Below are positions 48,453 to 57,768 of a stretch of 64,000 bases of DNA, piece by piece. The notes beneath the pieces were generated by a model, which saw nothing but the letters and a program-made list of their open reading frames with translations, was not told the origin of the DNA and did no database searches. Source of the DNA: Parvibaculum indicum (GTDB taxonomy: Bacteria; Pseudomonadota; Alphaproteobacteria; Parvibaculales; Parvibaculaceae); contig NZ_JAASQO010000016.1 of NCBI RefSeq assembly GCF_011762095.1, forward strand, positions 1-64,000, read 5' to 3'. Both the position numbers and the translations under genes were made by a program. Each line of letters begins with the position of its first letter. Positions within the stretch are counted from its first letter, which is position 1.

Positions 48453-50675
48453 GTGACACGGGGTGGAACGAACAAAATCCGGCACGCGCTGAGTGCTGCG
48501 ACCCTCCTGCCGGCAACCCTGCTGGCGGGCTTTGCTTTGGTCGCCGTCCCGGCCTCGGCCCAGGACGCGCGGCCGCAATCGGAAATCGCCAAGAACAAGA
48601 GCTTCCCGGAATCCGGCGAAGTGCTCATGCTCGCCGACGAACTCGACTATGACCGCAACGCCCGGATCGTCACGGCAAGGGGAAATGTCGAACTCGCCTA
48701 TGGCGAGCGCGTCCTGATCGCCGACAAGGTCGTCTATGACGAAAACGCCGACATCGTGACCGCCGATGGCAATGTGGCGCTTCTCGATCCCGGCGGCGAC
48801 GTCGCCTTTGCCGACCATATCGTTCTGCGCAACGAGATGAAGGACGGCGTCGTCACCACCCTGCGCATCCTGATGGCGAACAACGCAAAGCTCGCGGGCA
48901 ACGACGTCGTCCGCAAGGACGCCAACATCACGACGCTGCACAAGGGCGTCTACAGCGCCTGCGACGTCTGCGAGGAAAAAGGCCAGACGGAACCCGTCTG
49001 GCAGATCAAGGCCTTCCGCGTTACGCACAACAAGGAAGAAAAGCAGATCGTCTACGAAGACGCGCGGATGGAACTCTTCGGCATCCCCGTCCTCTATACC
49101 CCCTATTTCTCGATGGCCGATCCGTCGGTGAAGCGCAAATCGGGCTTCCTCGCGCCGAGCTTCGCGAATTCCAACGATCTCGGAAAACAGGTCGAAACGC
49201 CGTATTTCTGGGCCATCGCCCCCGACAAGGATTTCACCTTCTCGCCGCGTTACACCTCGCGCCAGGGCATCGTCTACAAAGGCATCTATCGCGAGCTGTT
49301 CAGCAACGGCCGGATGACGCTCAACGGCAGCGGCACCTGGCCCCGGGACAAGACGCTCGGTACGCCCGGCGAGGAAAATTTCCGCGGCAGCTTTTTCGGT
49401 AACGGCAGGTTCCGTCTGAACGACCATTGGAGCTGGAGCTTCCGGAGCGAGCTCACGACGGACGAAACCTATCTGCGCAAATACGACCTTTCCGGTGCGA
49501 CCGACCTCGTCAACAACCTGTCGGTCGACTACGCGAACGGCCGCAACTGGTTCACAACCGACCTCTACGCCTTCCGGGGCCTGCTCTCTTCCGACAACTA
49601 CGACACGACGCCCTGGATCGCGCCGCATATGAAGGGAAGCTACACCCTTCCCTCGCAGGTGCTGGGCGGTACGCTCTCCTTTTCCGGCGATGCGCTGGTG
49701 CTGGGCCGGAACGACGGCCCGAACATGCGCCGCCTGTCCACCCAGATGGACTGGAACATGAGACGGACGACCGAGGGCGGTTTCGTCTACCGGCTGTTCG
49801 GCAATCTGCGCGGCGACGTCTATTCCGTCGAAAACATCGAGGATCCGTCGAACCCGGGCGTGACCTTCGACAACACGACCCTTTTCCGCGGCCTGCCGAC
49901 GATCGGCTCCGAAGTCAGCTATCCGCTGGTGCGCAACAGCGGCGGCCTGCGCGAAGTGCTCGAACCCATCCTGCAGCTCATCTATTCGCCCGACATCGGC
50001 AATACGGTGAAGCTGCCCAACGAGGATTCGCTCAGCTTCGAGTTCGACGACACCAACCTCTTCTCCGAAAACCGGTTCCCCGGCCTCGACCAGTGGGAAA
50101 CCGGCACGCGCCTGAATGCCGGTATGCGCTATTCGCTCTTCTGGGGCGAACAGGGCCGCGCCAGCGCGCTGATCGGACAGAGTTACCGCCTCGACGAAAA
50201 TACGAGTTTTTCGTCTGCCAGCGGGCTTCGCAACGAACTTTCGGACGTGGTCGGCCGGATCATGCTGTCGCCGTCGTCGAACTGGCTGATCGTGCATCGC
50301 TTCCGGGTCGGCAGCGAGAGTTTCAAGCTGCGCCGCAACGAAGTGAATGCCTATGGCCGCTACGGCCCGGTGAGCGCCCAGCTCGGATATGCCTATTTCG
50401 CCGCCGACCAGTTCAGCACCTTCACGCCGCGCGAGGAACTCGTGCTGGGATCGGTCGTCCGCCTCGACGACTACTGGCGCCTGTTCGGACAGACCCGCCG
50501 CGACCTCTCCAATCACCGCGCGGTCAACAACAGCGTCGGCGTGGGATATTCGGACGAGTGCCTCGACATCTCGCTGGGATATTACCAATCCTTCACGCGC
50601 GACCGCGACATCGAGCCGGAAAATTCCTTCATACTGCGCCTGACCCTCGCGACCCTCGGGGGCATCGAGGGGTGA
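48453..50675 (+). CDS. lptD: LPS assembly outer-membrane protein LptD
   Basis: The protein has 740 aa, starting at a GTG. A signal peptide (about 1-38) ends ASAQ-DAR. The periplasmic OstA/LptA-like beta-jellyroll (about 45-190) includes DELDYDRNARIVTARGNVEL, cited in part. The beta-barrel follows to the C-terminus, which ends in a hydrophobic strand (SFILRLTLATL). Cysteines Cys168 and Cys171 in YSACDVCEEKG could form the disulfide needed for assembly, perhaps made by DsbA-type enzymes. It inserts LPS into the outer leaflet with LptE. Confidence 0.95.
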   Translation: MTRGGTNKIRHALSAATLLPATLLAGFALVAVPASAQDARPQSEIAKNKSFPESGEVLMLADELDYDRNARIVTARGNVELAYGERVLIADKVVYDENADIVTADGNVALLDPGGDVAFADHIVLRNEMKDGVVTTLRILMANNAKLAGNDVVRKDANITTLHKGVYSACDVCEEKGQTEPVWQIKAFRVTHNKEEKQIVYEDARMELFGIPVLYTPYFSMADPSVKRKSGFLAPSFANSNDLGKQVETPYFWAIAPDKDFTFSPRYTSRQGIVYKGIYRELFSNGRMTLNGSGTWPRDKTLGTPGEENFRGSFFGNGRFRLNDHWSWSFRSELTTDETYLRKYDLSGATDLVNNLSVDYANGRNWFTTDLYAFRGLLSSDNYDTTPWIAPHMKGSYTLPSQVLGGTLSFSGDALVLGRNDGPNMRRLSTQMDWNMRRTTEGGFVYRLFGNLRGDVYSVENIEDPSNPGVTFDNTTLFRGLPTIGSEVSYPLVRNSGGLREVLEPILQLIYSPDIGNTVKLPNEDSLSFEFDDTNLFSENRFPGLDQWETGTRLNAGMRYSLFWGEQGRASALIGQSYRLDENTSFSSASGLRNELSDVVGRIMLSPSSNWLIVHRFRVGSESFKLRRNEVNAYGRYGPVSAQLGYAYFAADQFSTFTPREELVLGSVVRLDDYWRLFGQTRRDLSNHRAVNNSVGVGYSDECLDISLGYYQSFTRDRDIEPENSFILRLTLATLGGIEG

Positions 50676-50870
50676 GGACGAGCAAGCGCCAGGATCGCCC
50701 GACGAGATTTTCATGACGATGCAACATCAAGGGGCTGTATCGCCAACCTACTGAAATCGGACAGTTTTTTCCGATTGTCGGCCAGGTTGATCGGACACTC
50801 AATTCCAGTATTCTGTGCCCGGGTTTCTGGGCCGACCATCGGACGACACGTCCGCCGTGAGAAAGCAGCC

Positions 50871-52223
50871 ATGACGAAAGAGATTGCCGTTCGCGAGACA
50901 CCTGCCTTTCGGCGGGGCGTTGCCATGCCGTTTTTCGCAAGGATTTTCGGGCTGGCCTGTCTCGTCATTCTGACGGGCGGTCTGCCTCGCGCCGCATCGG
51001 CCCAGGAGGCCGCCACTGGCGCTTCCAGAGGTTCGCTGAGCCAGGGCATCGCCGCGGTCGTGAACGACGAAGTGATTTCCAGCTACGATCTCAACCAGCG
51101 CATCAAGCTCGTATTCGCCAGTTCCGGTATTCCCGACACCCAGGAAAACCGGGACCGCATCCGGCCGCAGGTTCTCCGCAATCTGGTCGATGAGAGGCTG
51201 AAGGAACAGGAAGCCAAGCGGCTGAAGATCGATGTAAGCGAAGACGACATCAACGGGGCGTTCGAGCGGATCGCCAGCCGCTCCAACATGACGGTCGATC
51301 AGATCGGCAAGTTCCTGAAGGACAACGGCGTCGAAAAGAGCACACTGACCCAGCAGCTGCGCACCGACATTGCATGGAACAAGCTCGTGGGCCAGCAGTT
51401 CGGCGCACTGGTTTCCGTCAGCGACGGCGAAGTGCAGGAAGTACTCCAGCGGCTGCGCGATGAATCGGACAGCCCGAGCTACGATGTCGGCGAAATTCTC
51501 CTGACCTTCGACAATCCCTCGCAGGAAGCCGAGGTACGCGGCGGCGCCGAAAAGCTCATCGAGCAGATCCGCAAGGGTGCGCCCTTCCAGGCCGTGGCCC
51601 GTCAGTTCAGCCAGTCGGCCTCCGCGGCGAGCGGCGGCGATATCGGCTGGGTCCGGGCAAGCCAGCTTCCCGCACCCGTCGCCGATGTCGTCAAGGATAT
51701 GCCGTCCGGCACGGTTTCCGATCCGATCCGTACCCGGAACGGTTATTACATCATCCAGCTTCGCGCGATGCGCCGCGGCTCCGGCGCCGATCCGCTGAAC
51801 GACCAGTATGTGCTGATGCGCGTCTTGCTGCCGCTGACGCCCGATGCCGCGCCGCGTTTCGTCGCGCAGCGCGCCCGCGAAGCGGAAGCGTTCCGCTCAA
51901 GCGTCGACAGTTGCGAGGCCGCCCAGAAGAAGATCAACGCCTATGTCGGCGGCACGGCGGACAAGCCGCGCACGGTACTCGCCGGCCAGCTCGAGCCGCG
52001 CATGCGCAAGGCCATCTCCGGCCTTGAAACCGGCGATGTAAGCGAGCCCATCCGCTCCAATGTCGGTGTGGAAATGCTCGTCGTCTGCGGCTACAAGCCG
52101 GATGAAGGCGGCCTGCCCACGGCGGAGCAGATCGACAACAACCTCTATGAGCAGCAACTTTCCATGATGGCGCGGCGTCACCTGCGCGACCTGCGGCGCG
52201 ATGCCGTCGTGGTGATGCGGTAG
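50871..52223 (+). CDS. surA: Periplasmic peptidyl-prolyl isomerase/chaperone SurA
   Basis: The protein has 450 aa from MTKEIAVRETPAF, with GAGAAAG upstream; in-frame sequence to 50775 is not supported. A signal peptide (about 1-43) ends ASAQ. The SurA N-terminal chaperone region (about 55-185) precedes one clear parvulin domain (about 200-300), with EILLTF, ARQFSQSASAASGGDIGWV and DPIRTRNGYYIIQL. A second parvulin-like region follows but is degraded. It folds outer-membrane proteins including LptD, encoded just upstream. Confidence 0.93.
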   Translation: MTKEIAVRETPAFRRGVAMPFFARIFGLACLVILTGGLPRAASAQEAATGASRGSLSQGIAAVVNDEVISSYDLNQRIKLVFASSGIPDTQENRDRIRPQVLRNLVDERLKEQEAKRLKIDVSEDDINGAFERIASRSNMTVDQIGKFLKDNGVEKSTLTQQLRTDIAWNKLVGQQFGALVSVSDGEVQEVLQRLRDESDSPSYDVGEILLTFDNPSQEAEVRGGAEKLIEQIRKGAPFQAVARQFSQSASAASGGDIGWVRASQLPAPVADVVKDMPSGTVSDPIRTRNGYYIIQLRAMRRGSGADPLNDQYVLMRVLLPLTPDAAPRFVAQRAREAEAFRSSVDSCEAAQKKINAYVGGTADKPRTVLAGQLEPRMRKAISGLETGDVSEPIRSNVGVEMLVVCGYKPDEGGLPTAEQIDNNLYEQQLSMMARRHLRDLRRDAVVVMR

Positions 52224-52228
52224 GATGC

Positions 52229-53287
52229 ATGAACGCCTCCAGCGGCAGTTCGGACGACAGGCCCGCCCATGACGAAACGCCGCCGCTTGCCCTGACCATC
52301 GGGGAGCCGGCGGGCATCGGTCCGGAAATTTCTCTCAAGGCCTGGGGGCTGCGCGACCGGGAGGCCCTTCCCGCTTTTTTCGCCATTGGCGACGCGGCCT
52401 GCTATCGCGAAACGGCGAGCCGCCTCGGCGTCGACATTCCGGTCAAACGGATTTCGCAGCCGGGCGACGCCCTGTCCGTTTTCAAACATGCCTTTCCCGT
52501 GCTCGACCTTCCGCTCGCCACGGCGGCCCGGCCGGGCGAACTTGCGCCGGCGAATGCCGCCGCCGTCATCGGCGCCATCGACCTTGCCTGCGACCTTACG
52601 CTCAAGGGAGAGGCCTCGGGCATCGTGACGAGCCCCATCCACAAGCGCGTGCTTTACGAGGCGGGGTTCAAGCTGCCCGGCCATACGGAATATCTCGCCG
52701 AGCGGGTCGGCGGATCGCCGGTCATGATGCTCTCCTGCCCGGGCTTGCGCGTCGCCCTCGTCACCATCCATATGCCGCTCAAGGCCGTTGCCGAACATCT
52801 CTCGACATCGGCCATCGCGCAGACGGGCACGACGCTGGCCCACGCGCTGCGATCCGATTTCGGTATCGACGCGCCGCGCCTTGCCGTGGCGGCGCTCAAC
52901 CCGCATGGCGGCGAGGAAGGCCATCTCGGGCGCGAGGAAATCGATATCATCGCCCCCGCCATCCCCCTTATCCGCGATACAGGCGCGGAGGTGACGGGGC
53001 CTCTCCCCGCCGACACGCTTTTCCATGAGCGCGCGCGCGAAAGCTATGACGCGGTTTTGTGCATGTATCACGATCAGGCCCTGATCCCGCTCAAGACCAT
53101 CGACTTCGAGCGCGGCGTCAATACGACGCTCGGTCTTTCCATCGTGCGCACCTCGCCCGACCACGGAACGGCGCTCGATATCGCGGGCAAGGGTCTCGCC
53201 CATCCCGGCAGCCTCGTCGAGGCGATCCGGCAGGCGGGCGAAATCGCCTGGAACCGCAGGCGACGCACTGCCGGAGCGGGCGCATGA
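52229..53287 (+). CDS. pdxA: 4-hydroxythreonine-4-phosphate dehydrogenase
   Basis: The protein has 352 aa. It makes the aminoketone precursor of pyridoxal phosphate with NAD and a divalent metal. [13 protein letters not shown] at the start, [15 protein letters not shown]-, GHTEYLAER-, [14 protein letters not shown] and [14 protein letters not shown] carry the metal-binding His residues and other signatures. It starts 5 bp after surA and overlaps rsmA (ATGA). Confidence 0.95.
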   Translation: MNASSGSSDDRPAHDETPPLALTIGEPAGIGPEISLKAWGLRDREALPAFFAIGDAACYRETASRLGVDIPVKRISQPGDALSVFKHAFPVLDLPLATAARPGELAPANAAAVIGAIDLACDLTLKGEASGIVTSPIHKRVLYEAGFKLPGHTEYLAERVGGSPVMMLSCPGLRVALVTIHMPLKAVAEHLSTSAIAQTGTTLAHALRSDFGIDAPRLAVAALNPHGGEEGHLGREEIDIIAPAIPLIRDTGAEVTGPLPADTLFHERARESYDAVLCMYHDQALIPLKTIDFERGVNTTLGLSIVRTSPDHGTALDIAGKGLAHPGSLVEAIRQAGEIAWNRRRRTAGAGA

Positions 53288-54138
53288 GCCAGGCCGTGCC
53301 GCCCGAGCTTCCGCCCATCCGCGAAGTGATGGAGCGTCACGGGCTCAGCCCCCAGAAATCGCTGGGGCAGAACTTCCTTCTCGACCTCAACCTCACGCGG
53401 CGCATCGCGCGGGCGGCCGGGTCGCTGGTCGGGCGGCAGGTGATCGAAATAGGTCCCGGCCCCGGCGGTCTCACCCGGTCGCTGCTGGAAGAAGGCGCGG
53501 AGCGCGTCATCGCGATCGAGATGGATCATCGGTGCATCCTCGCGCTGGAGGAGCTGTCGGCCGCCTATCCGGGCCGTTTGCAGATCGTCGAGGGCGATGC
53601 GCTGAAAACGGATATGCGGTCGCTTGTCGGCGGGCGGGCGCGGATCATCGCCAACCTTCCCTACAATGTGGGAACGCCGCTCCTCGTCAGATGGCTGCAG
53701 ACCGAACCATGGCCGCCCTGGTACGAAACGATGACGCTGATGTTCCAGAAGGAAGTCGCTCAGCGCATCGTCGCCCCGCCCGGCAGCCGCGCCTATGGAC
53801 GGCTCGGCGTCCTCGCGCAATGGCGGACCCATGCCCGCATTCTGTTCGATGTGGACCGGCGCGCCTTCACGCCGCCGCCTTCCGTCACCTCTTCGGTGGT
53901 GGAACTCATTCCGCGTCCCAAGCCGCTCGCGCCCGCCGACCCGAAAATTCTGGAGAAGGTCGTCGCCGCCGCGTTCGGACAGCGCCGCAAGATGATGCGC
54001 GCCGCGCTGAAGCCCATCGTGCGCGATCCCGTCGCGCTGCTCGAGGCGGCCCATATCGACCCGACCGTGCGCGCGGAGCAGCTTGGCGTCGAACAATTCT
54101 GTCAGCTGGCCGAAACCTTGCGTCAGCAGGCGTTTTAG
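53284..54138 (+). CDS. rsmA: 16S rRNA dimethyladenosine transferase RsmA/KsgA
   Basis: The protein has 284 aa. It dimethylates A1518 and A1519 of 16S rRNA late in 30S assembly. [34 protein letters not shown] (SAM binding) and the catalytic [11 protein letters not shown] are visible. The C-terminal helical domain includes [12 protein letters not shown]. The start is fixed by the ATGA overlap with pdxA. Last gene of the lptF-to-rsmA run. Confidence 0.96.
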   Translation: MSQAVPPELPPIREVMERHGLSPQKSLGQNFLLDLNLTRRIARAAGSLVGRQVIEIGPGPGGLTRSLLEEGAERVIAIEMDHRCILALEELSAAYPGRLQIVEGDALKTDMRSLVGGRARIIANLPYNVGTPLLVRWLQTEPWPPWYETMTLMFQKEVAQRIVAPPGSRAYGRLGVLAQWRTHARILFDVDRRAFTPPPSVTSSVVELIPRPKPLAPADPKILEKVVAAAFGQRRKMMRAALKPIVRDPVALLEAAHIDPTVRAEQLGVEQFCQLAETLRQQAF

Positions 54139-54220
54139 CGGGCCGCCCATGTTGTGAGCGGGCCTGCGCCGTGTAAAAGTAGCGCGCAAAACAACCAGCC
54201 AGTCCAGTCGGGAGGCCATC

Positions 54221-55270
54221 ATGAAAGCCGAAGCCATCGTCGAATACGGGGCGCCGCTCCAGGAAGTTACCCTGGACACGCCGGAACCGCAGGGAACCGA
54301 AGTCCTTGTGAAAGTGAGCCATTGCGGCGTCTGCCATTCGGACGTTCATCTGCATGACGGTTATTTCGACATGGGCGGCGGCAACAAGCTCGATGTCAGC
54401 GGCGGCCGCAAGCTGCCCTTCACGCTCGGCCATGAGATCGAAGGCGAAGTCGTCGCTGTCGGCCCGGACGCCGAAGGCGTGAAGGTGGGCGACCAGCGCG
54501 TCGTCTTCCCCTGGATCGGCTGCGGCGCCTGCGCCACCTGCAACCGCGGCGAAGAGCATCTGTGCAACAGGCCGCGCGCGCTCGGCATCACCGTGGCGGG
54601 CGGCTATGCCACGCATTGCATCGTGCCGCATCCGCGCTACCTGCTCGACTATGAAGGCGTGCAGGACGGGCTTGCCGCGACCTATATGTGCTCGGGCCTT
54701 ACCGCCTACAGCGCGATGAAGAAGATCGGCGAGCTCACCGACGAAGAGCGGGTGCTGGTGGTCGGTCTCGGCGGCGTGGGCATGATGGGTCTCCAGTTCG
54801 CCAAGGCCATGTTCCCGGCCGCGCCGCTCGCGGCGGATGTGGACGAAAACAAGCTCCAGTCCGCCAAGGGGTCCGGCGCGCATGAGGTCTATAATCCGAA
54901 GGACGAAGACGCGCTGAAGAAGCTGCTCGCCGACACCGATGGCGGCGTCCCGGCCGCGGTCGATTTCGTCGGCTCGGAAGCCTCGCTGAAATTCGCGCAA
55001 GGCGCCGTGCGCAAGGGCGGCAAGGTGATCGTGGTCGGCCTGTTCGGCGGCGGCTTCTCCATGCCGATCCCGATGTTCCCCATGCGCGCCATTTCCATCG
55101 GCGGCTCCTATGTGGGCTCGCTGTCGGAAACGCATGAGATGATGGATCTGGTGAAGGCCGGCAAGATCGACCCGATCCCGGTGGCCGAGCGCCCGCTTTC
55201 GGAAGCCTCCAAATCGCTGGACGATCTGCGCGAAGGCCATGTGATGGGCCGCGTGGTGCTGAAGCCCTGA
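54221..55270 (+). CDS. Zinc-dependent alcohol dehydrogenase (MDR family)
   Basis: The protein has 349 aa. Catalytic-zinc residues are Cys35-type in HCGVCHSDVH and His in GHEIEGEVVAVG; the structural zinc site is C-G-A-C-A-T-C plus the Cys of EEHLC. NAD(P) binding is VLVVGLGGVGMMGLQFAK. It reduces or oxidises an alcohol/aldehyde; the subgroup resembles the alcohol dehydrogenases used for broad primary alcohols. GGGAGG precedes the ATG. It is followed by an AACCCACA/TGTGGGTT hairpin that may end its transcript. Confidence 0.87.
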   Translation: MKAEAIVEYGAPLQEVTLDTPEPQGTEVLVKVSHCGVCHSDVHLHDGYFDMGGGNKLDVSGGRKLPFTLGHEIEGEVVAVGPDAEGVKVGDQRVVFPWIGCGACATCNRGEEHLCNRPRALGITVAGGYATHCIVPHPRYLLDYEGVQDGLAATYMCSGLTAYSAMKKIGELTDEERVLVVGLGGVGMMGLQFAKAMFPAAPLAADVDENKLQSAKGSGAHEVYNPKDEDALKKLLADTDGGVPAAVDFVGSEASLKFAQGAVRKGGKVIVVGLFGGGFSMPIPMFPMRAISIGGSYVGSLSETHEMMDLVKAGKIDPIPVAERPLSEASKSLDDLREGHVMGRVVLKP

Positions 55271-55286
55271 CACGGCGAAAGGCCAT

Positions 55287-55300
55287 TTGATCCAGCTCAA
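55287..55300. promoter_or_regulatory. FNR/FixK-type box 1 upstream of the Spy-like gene
   Basis: TTGATCCAGCTCAA matches TTGAT-N4-ATCAA except for C in place of the first A of the right half. It lies 111 bp before the ATG at 55411, just after the alcohol dehydrogenase stop. Confidence 0.5.
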
Positions 55301-55314
55301 ACGGGGCTCCGATA

Positions 55315-55337
55315 AACCCACAGATTAATTGTGGGTT
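55315..55337. repeat. Perfect 8-bp inverted repeat between two FNR-like boxes
   Basis: AACCCACA (55315-55322) and TGTGGGTT (55330-55337) flank GATTAAT. On the plus strand it could be the alcohol dehydrogenase terminator, although only TTCCGTTT follows; alternatively it is an operator for the Spy-like promoter. Confidence 0.5.
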
Positions 55338-55341
55338 CCGT

Positions 55342-55355
55342 TTGATCTGCCTCAA
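55342..55355. promoter_or_regulatory. FNR/FixK-type box 2 upstream of the Spy-like gene
   Basis: TTGATCTGCCTCAA has the same TTGAT-N4-CTCAA form as box 1, 55 bp away. Two boxes of identical pattern before one gene strengthen the case for Crp/FNR-family control. Confidence 0.5.
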
Positions 55356-55383
55356 TGAGCAGGCCCGGTTCCGGGACAAGCAT

Positions 55384-55410
55384 GGCGTCCTCTCGTAACA
55401 GGAGGACGCC
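55384..55410 (+). promoter_or_regulatory. Hairpin burying the Shine-Dalgarno of the Spy-like gene
   Basis: GGCGTCCTC (55384-55392) pairs perfectly with GAGGACGCC (55402-55410) around a 9-nt loop. The 3' arm contains most of AGGAGG (55400-55405), and the stem ends on the base before the ATG at 55411. If formed, it would block ribosome loading until opened by protein, temperature or ligand. Confidence 0.65.
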
Positions 55411-56028
55411 ATGAATTTTTTGAAGCCTGCGGGTGCCGGTTTCTGCGCACTCACTCTCGCATTGGGCCTTTCCCTGTCCGCGCCCGCGGCCCGGGCACAG
55501 GATGACACCGGCACCGCCCCCCAGCCGGGCTACGGCATGATGAAGGGCTGGGGTCAGGGTGCCGGACAAGGCATGGGCCCCGGTATGATGGGGCAAGGCA
55601 TGATGGGTCGGGGCATGATGGGCTCCGGCCAGATGGGCCAGGGCTATGGCCGCGGCATGATGGGCGGCTGCGGCATGATGGGCTCCGGCGGCGATTACGG
55701 CACCTATCTCGACGGGCGGATCGCTTTCCTCAAGGCCGAACTCAAGATCACCGCCGATCAGGAAACGGCCTGGAGCGAATATGCGGATGCGATGCGCACG
55801 AATTCGCAGACCATGGTCTCCATGCGCGGCACCATGATGCAGATGTTCCGCAATGGCGGTCAGGACCGTTCGGTGGTCGATATGCTCGATTTCCGGATCG
55901 AGGCCATGAAGGCCCGGCTGGAAACGCTGCAGGAGCTGAAGCCCGCCACCGAAAAGCTCTACAACGCCCTTTCCGACGAACAGAAGAAAACGGCCGACGA
56001 CATCCTGCCGGTCATGGGCTGCATGTAG
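55411..56028 (+). CDS. Spy/CpxP-like LTxxQ protein with Met/Gly-rich segment
   Basis: The protein has 205 aa. A signal peptide (about 1-29) ends ARAQD. Residues about 40-93 are rich in Met and Gly, with repeated GMMG and one Cys (GCGMM), a composition seen in copper-binding periplasmic proteins. The C-terminal helical part (about 100-200) has LKITADQ and ALSDEQ, the LTxxQ motifs of Spy/CpxP chaperones. The role is probably periplasmic metal or protein-folding stress; copper binding is inference. Strongest regulatory features of the window lie upstream. Confidence 0.75.
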   Translation: MNFLKPAGAGFCALTLALGLSLSAPAARAQDDTGTAPQPGYGMMKGWGQGAGQGMGPGMMGQGMMGRGMMGSGQMGQGYGRGMMGGCGMMGSGGDYGTYLDGRIAFLKAELKITADQETAWSEYADAMRTNSQTMVSMRGTMMQMFRNGGQDRSVVDMLDFRIEAMKARLETLQELKPATEKLYNALSDEQKKTADDILPVMGCM

Positions 56029-56047
56029 GCGGGAACCCGATAGCCGC

Positions 56048-56129
56048 CGTCATTGCGAGAAGCATAGCGACGAAGCAATCCACGCCCTGCCTTACGGCAC
56101 TGGATGGCGTCGCTGCGCTCGCAATGACG
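56048..56129. repeat. Dispersed imperfect inverted repeat, copy 2
   Basis: The element has CGTCATTGCGAG at the left and CTCGCAATGACG at the right, as in copy 1 at 5124-5207, with GCGACGAAGCAATCCA and TGGATGGCGTCGC inside. It is in a convergent gap, between the Spy-like gene and gmk. Confidence 0.8.
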
Positions 56130-56152
56130 ACACTGTCGGGGAACGAGCCTCC

Positions 56153-56791
56153 CTAGAGTGCTTCGCGGATCTGCTTCACGAAGTTGGACAGCCCCGTCAG
56201 GCGGCTCAGGCGAAGGCGCTCGGCCCGCAGGATGGCCTGCAACTCGCCGAACGCCTTTTCCGGATCGTCATTGACGATGATGTATTCATATTCGGAATAA
56301 TGGCTGATCTCGTCCGACGCCTTCGCCATGCGACGGGCGATGACCTCCTCGCTGTCCTGCGCGCGCGAGTGCAGCCGTCTTTCAAGTTCCTGCGCGGAGG
56401 GCGGCAGCACGAAAACCCTCACCAGATCGCCCTTGGCGCTTTCACTGAGCTGCTGCGTGCCCTGCCAGTCGATATCGAAAAGCACGTCGCGCCCTTCGCT
56501 CAGCGCCTCTTCCACGGGCGCCCGGGGGGTGCCGTAGTAATTGTCGAAGACCTTGGCGCTTTCAAGGAGGTCGCCCTTGTTGCGCATGATGCCGAAATCT
56601 TCCGTAGACAGAAAATAATAGTCCTTGCCGTTCACCTCGCCGGGGCGCGGGGCGCGCGTCGTGGCGGAAACCGACATGGCGATATTGGCGTCGCTGTCGA
56701 GCAGGCGGCGCGACAGCGTCGTCTTGCCCGCGCCGGACGGCGAGGACAGCACCAGCATCAGCCCCCGCCTCTTGATGTCGATCCCGCTCAT
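56153..56791 (-). CDS. gmk: Guanylate kinase
   Basis: The protein has 212 aa from MSGIDIKRRGLMLVLSSPSGAGKTT (cited in part); an in-frame extension to 56902 is outside the family length. It phosphorylates GMP to GDP. The P-loop is SSPSGAGKTT, with TRAPRPGEVNGKDYYF for GMP binding and ILFDIDWQGTQQL-like VLFDIDWQGTQQL. It follows yicC by 14 bp, a common pairing. Confidence 0.96.
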   Translation of the reverse strand: MSGIDIKRRGLMLVLSSPSGAGKTTLSRRLLDSDANIAMSVSATTRAPRPGEVNGKDYYFLSTEDFGIMRNKGDLLESAKVFDNYYGTPRAPVEEALSEGRDVLFDIDWQGTQQLSESAKGDLVRVFVLPPSAQELERRLHSRAQDSEEVIARRMAKASDEISHYSEYEYIIVNDDPEKAFGELQAILRAERLRLSRLTGLSNFVKQIREAL

Positions 56792-56805
56792 GCGCTCGTC
56801 CCCCG

Positions 56806-57696
56806 TCACTCGATATTCTGGATCTGCTCGCGGAGCTGGTCGATCACGGCCTTCAGGTCGAGCCCGATCCGCGTCAGGCTCACATCCGCCGCCTTGGAAC
56901 ACAGCGTATTCGCTTCGCGATTGAATTCCTGCGTCAGGAAGTCGAGGCGGCGGCCTTTCGGGTCGGTGCCGGAAAGGAGCGCCCTCGCCTGCTCCACATG
57001 GGCGGCCAGACGGTCCAGTTCCTCGCGAATATCGGCCTTGGTCGCGAGCATCGCCGCCTCATGCGCGAGGCGATCTTCCGCGATGCCGCCATTGCCGTCG
57101 AGCAGTTCGTGAAGCTGCGCGGCCAGACGGTCGCGAATGGCCTGCGGGCTCGCGGCGGGCGCGGCGGCGGCATCCTTCGTCAGCCTTTCGATATCGTCGA
57201 TCTGGGCGGAAACGAGCGCTTCGAGCTTCAGCCCCTCTTCCGCCCGTGCCATGGCGAGCGCAGAGGCCGCCTCGTCGAAGGACTTCACCAGCGCCGTTTC
57301 CAGCGCTGCCTTTTCCTCCGGGTCCGTTTCCGAGGCGTCGCCGGTTTCCAGCACGCCCCGGAGCGCCAGAATGCCTTCCGGGCGGGGCGGTTGCGTCTCA
57401 TATGCGCCCTGGACTTCCTTCACCGCGTCGAGGACGACGGCCAGCGCCTCCCGGTTGAGGCGCAGCGGCGCGGGGGCCGCGCTCTGATCGATGGAAAGCG
57501 AGGCCTGGCAATTGCCGCGCTTGATATGCTTGCCCAGCGCTTCGCGCAGGCGCGGTTCCAACCCGTCGATGCCGGCGGGCAGGCGGAACCGGCAATCGAA
57601 CGACTTGCCGTTCACGCTGCGCAGTTCCCAGTGCCAGCGCATATCGCCCAGCGCGCCGTCTGCGCGGGCAAAGCCTGTCATGGAGTTGAGCGACAT
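56806..57696 (-). CDS. YicC-type endoribonuclease family protein
   Basis: The protein has 296 aa. LNSMTGFARADGALGDMRWHWELRSVNGKSFD (cited in part) is the YicC N-terminus; the C-terminal DUF1732 part ends EFNREANTLCSKAADVSLTRIGLDLKAVIDQLREQIQNIE (cited in part). The E. coli homologue is an endoribonuclease that cuts small RNAs. It is in the same direction as gmk, with mltG upstream. Confidence 0.93.
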   Translation of the reverse strand: MSLNSMTGFARADGALGDMRWHWELRSVNGKSFDCRFRLPAGIDGLEPRLREALGKHIKRGNCQASLSIDQSAAPAPLRLNREALAVVLDAVKEVQGAYETQPPRPEGILALRGVLETGDASETDPEEKAALETALVKSFDEAASALAMARAEEGLKLEALVSAQIDDIERLTKDAAAAPAASPQAIRDRLAAQLHELLDGNGGIAEDRLAHEAAMLATKADIREELDRLAAHVEQARALLSGTDPKGRRLDFLTQEFNREANTLCSKAADVSLTRIGLDLKAVIDQLREQIQNIE

Positions 57697-57768
57697 CTGG
57701 GCCTCCGGGAATCGTGTCGGTCAGGGCCGCATCATAGCAGGCCCGACGAAAGGTATGGATCGCGCGGG

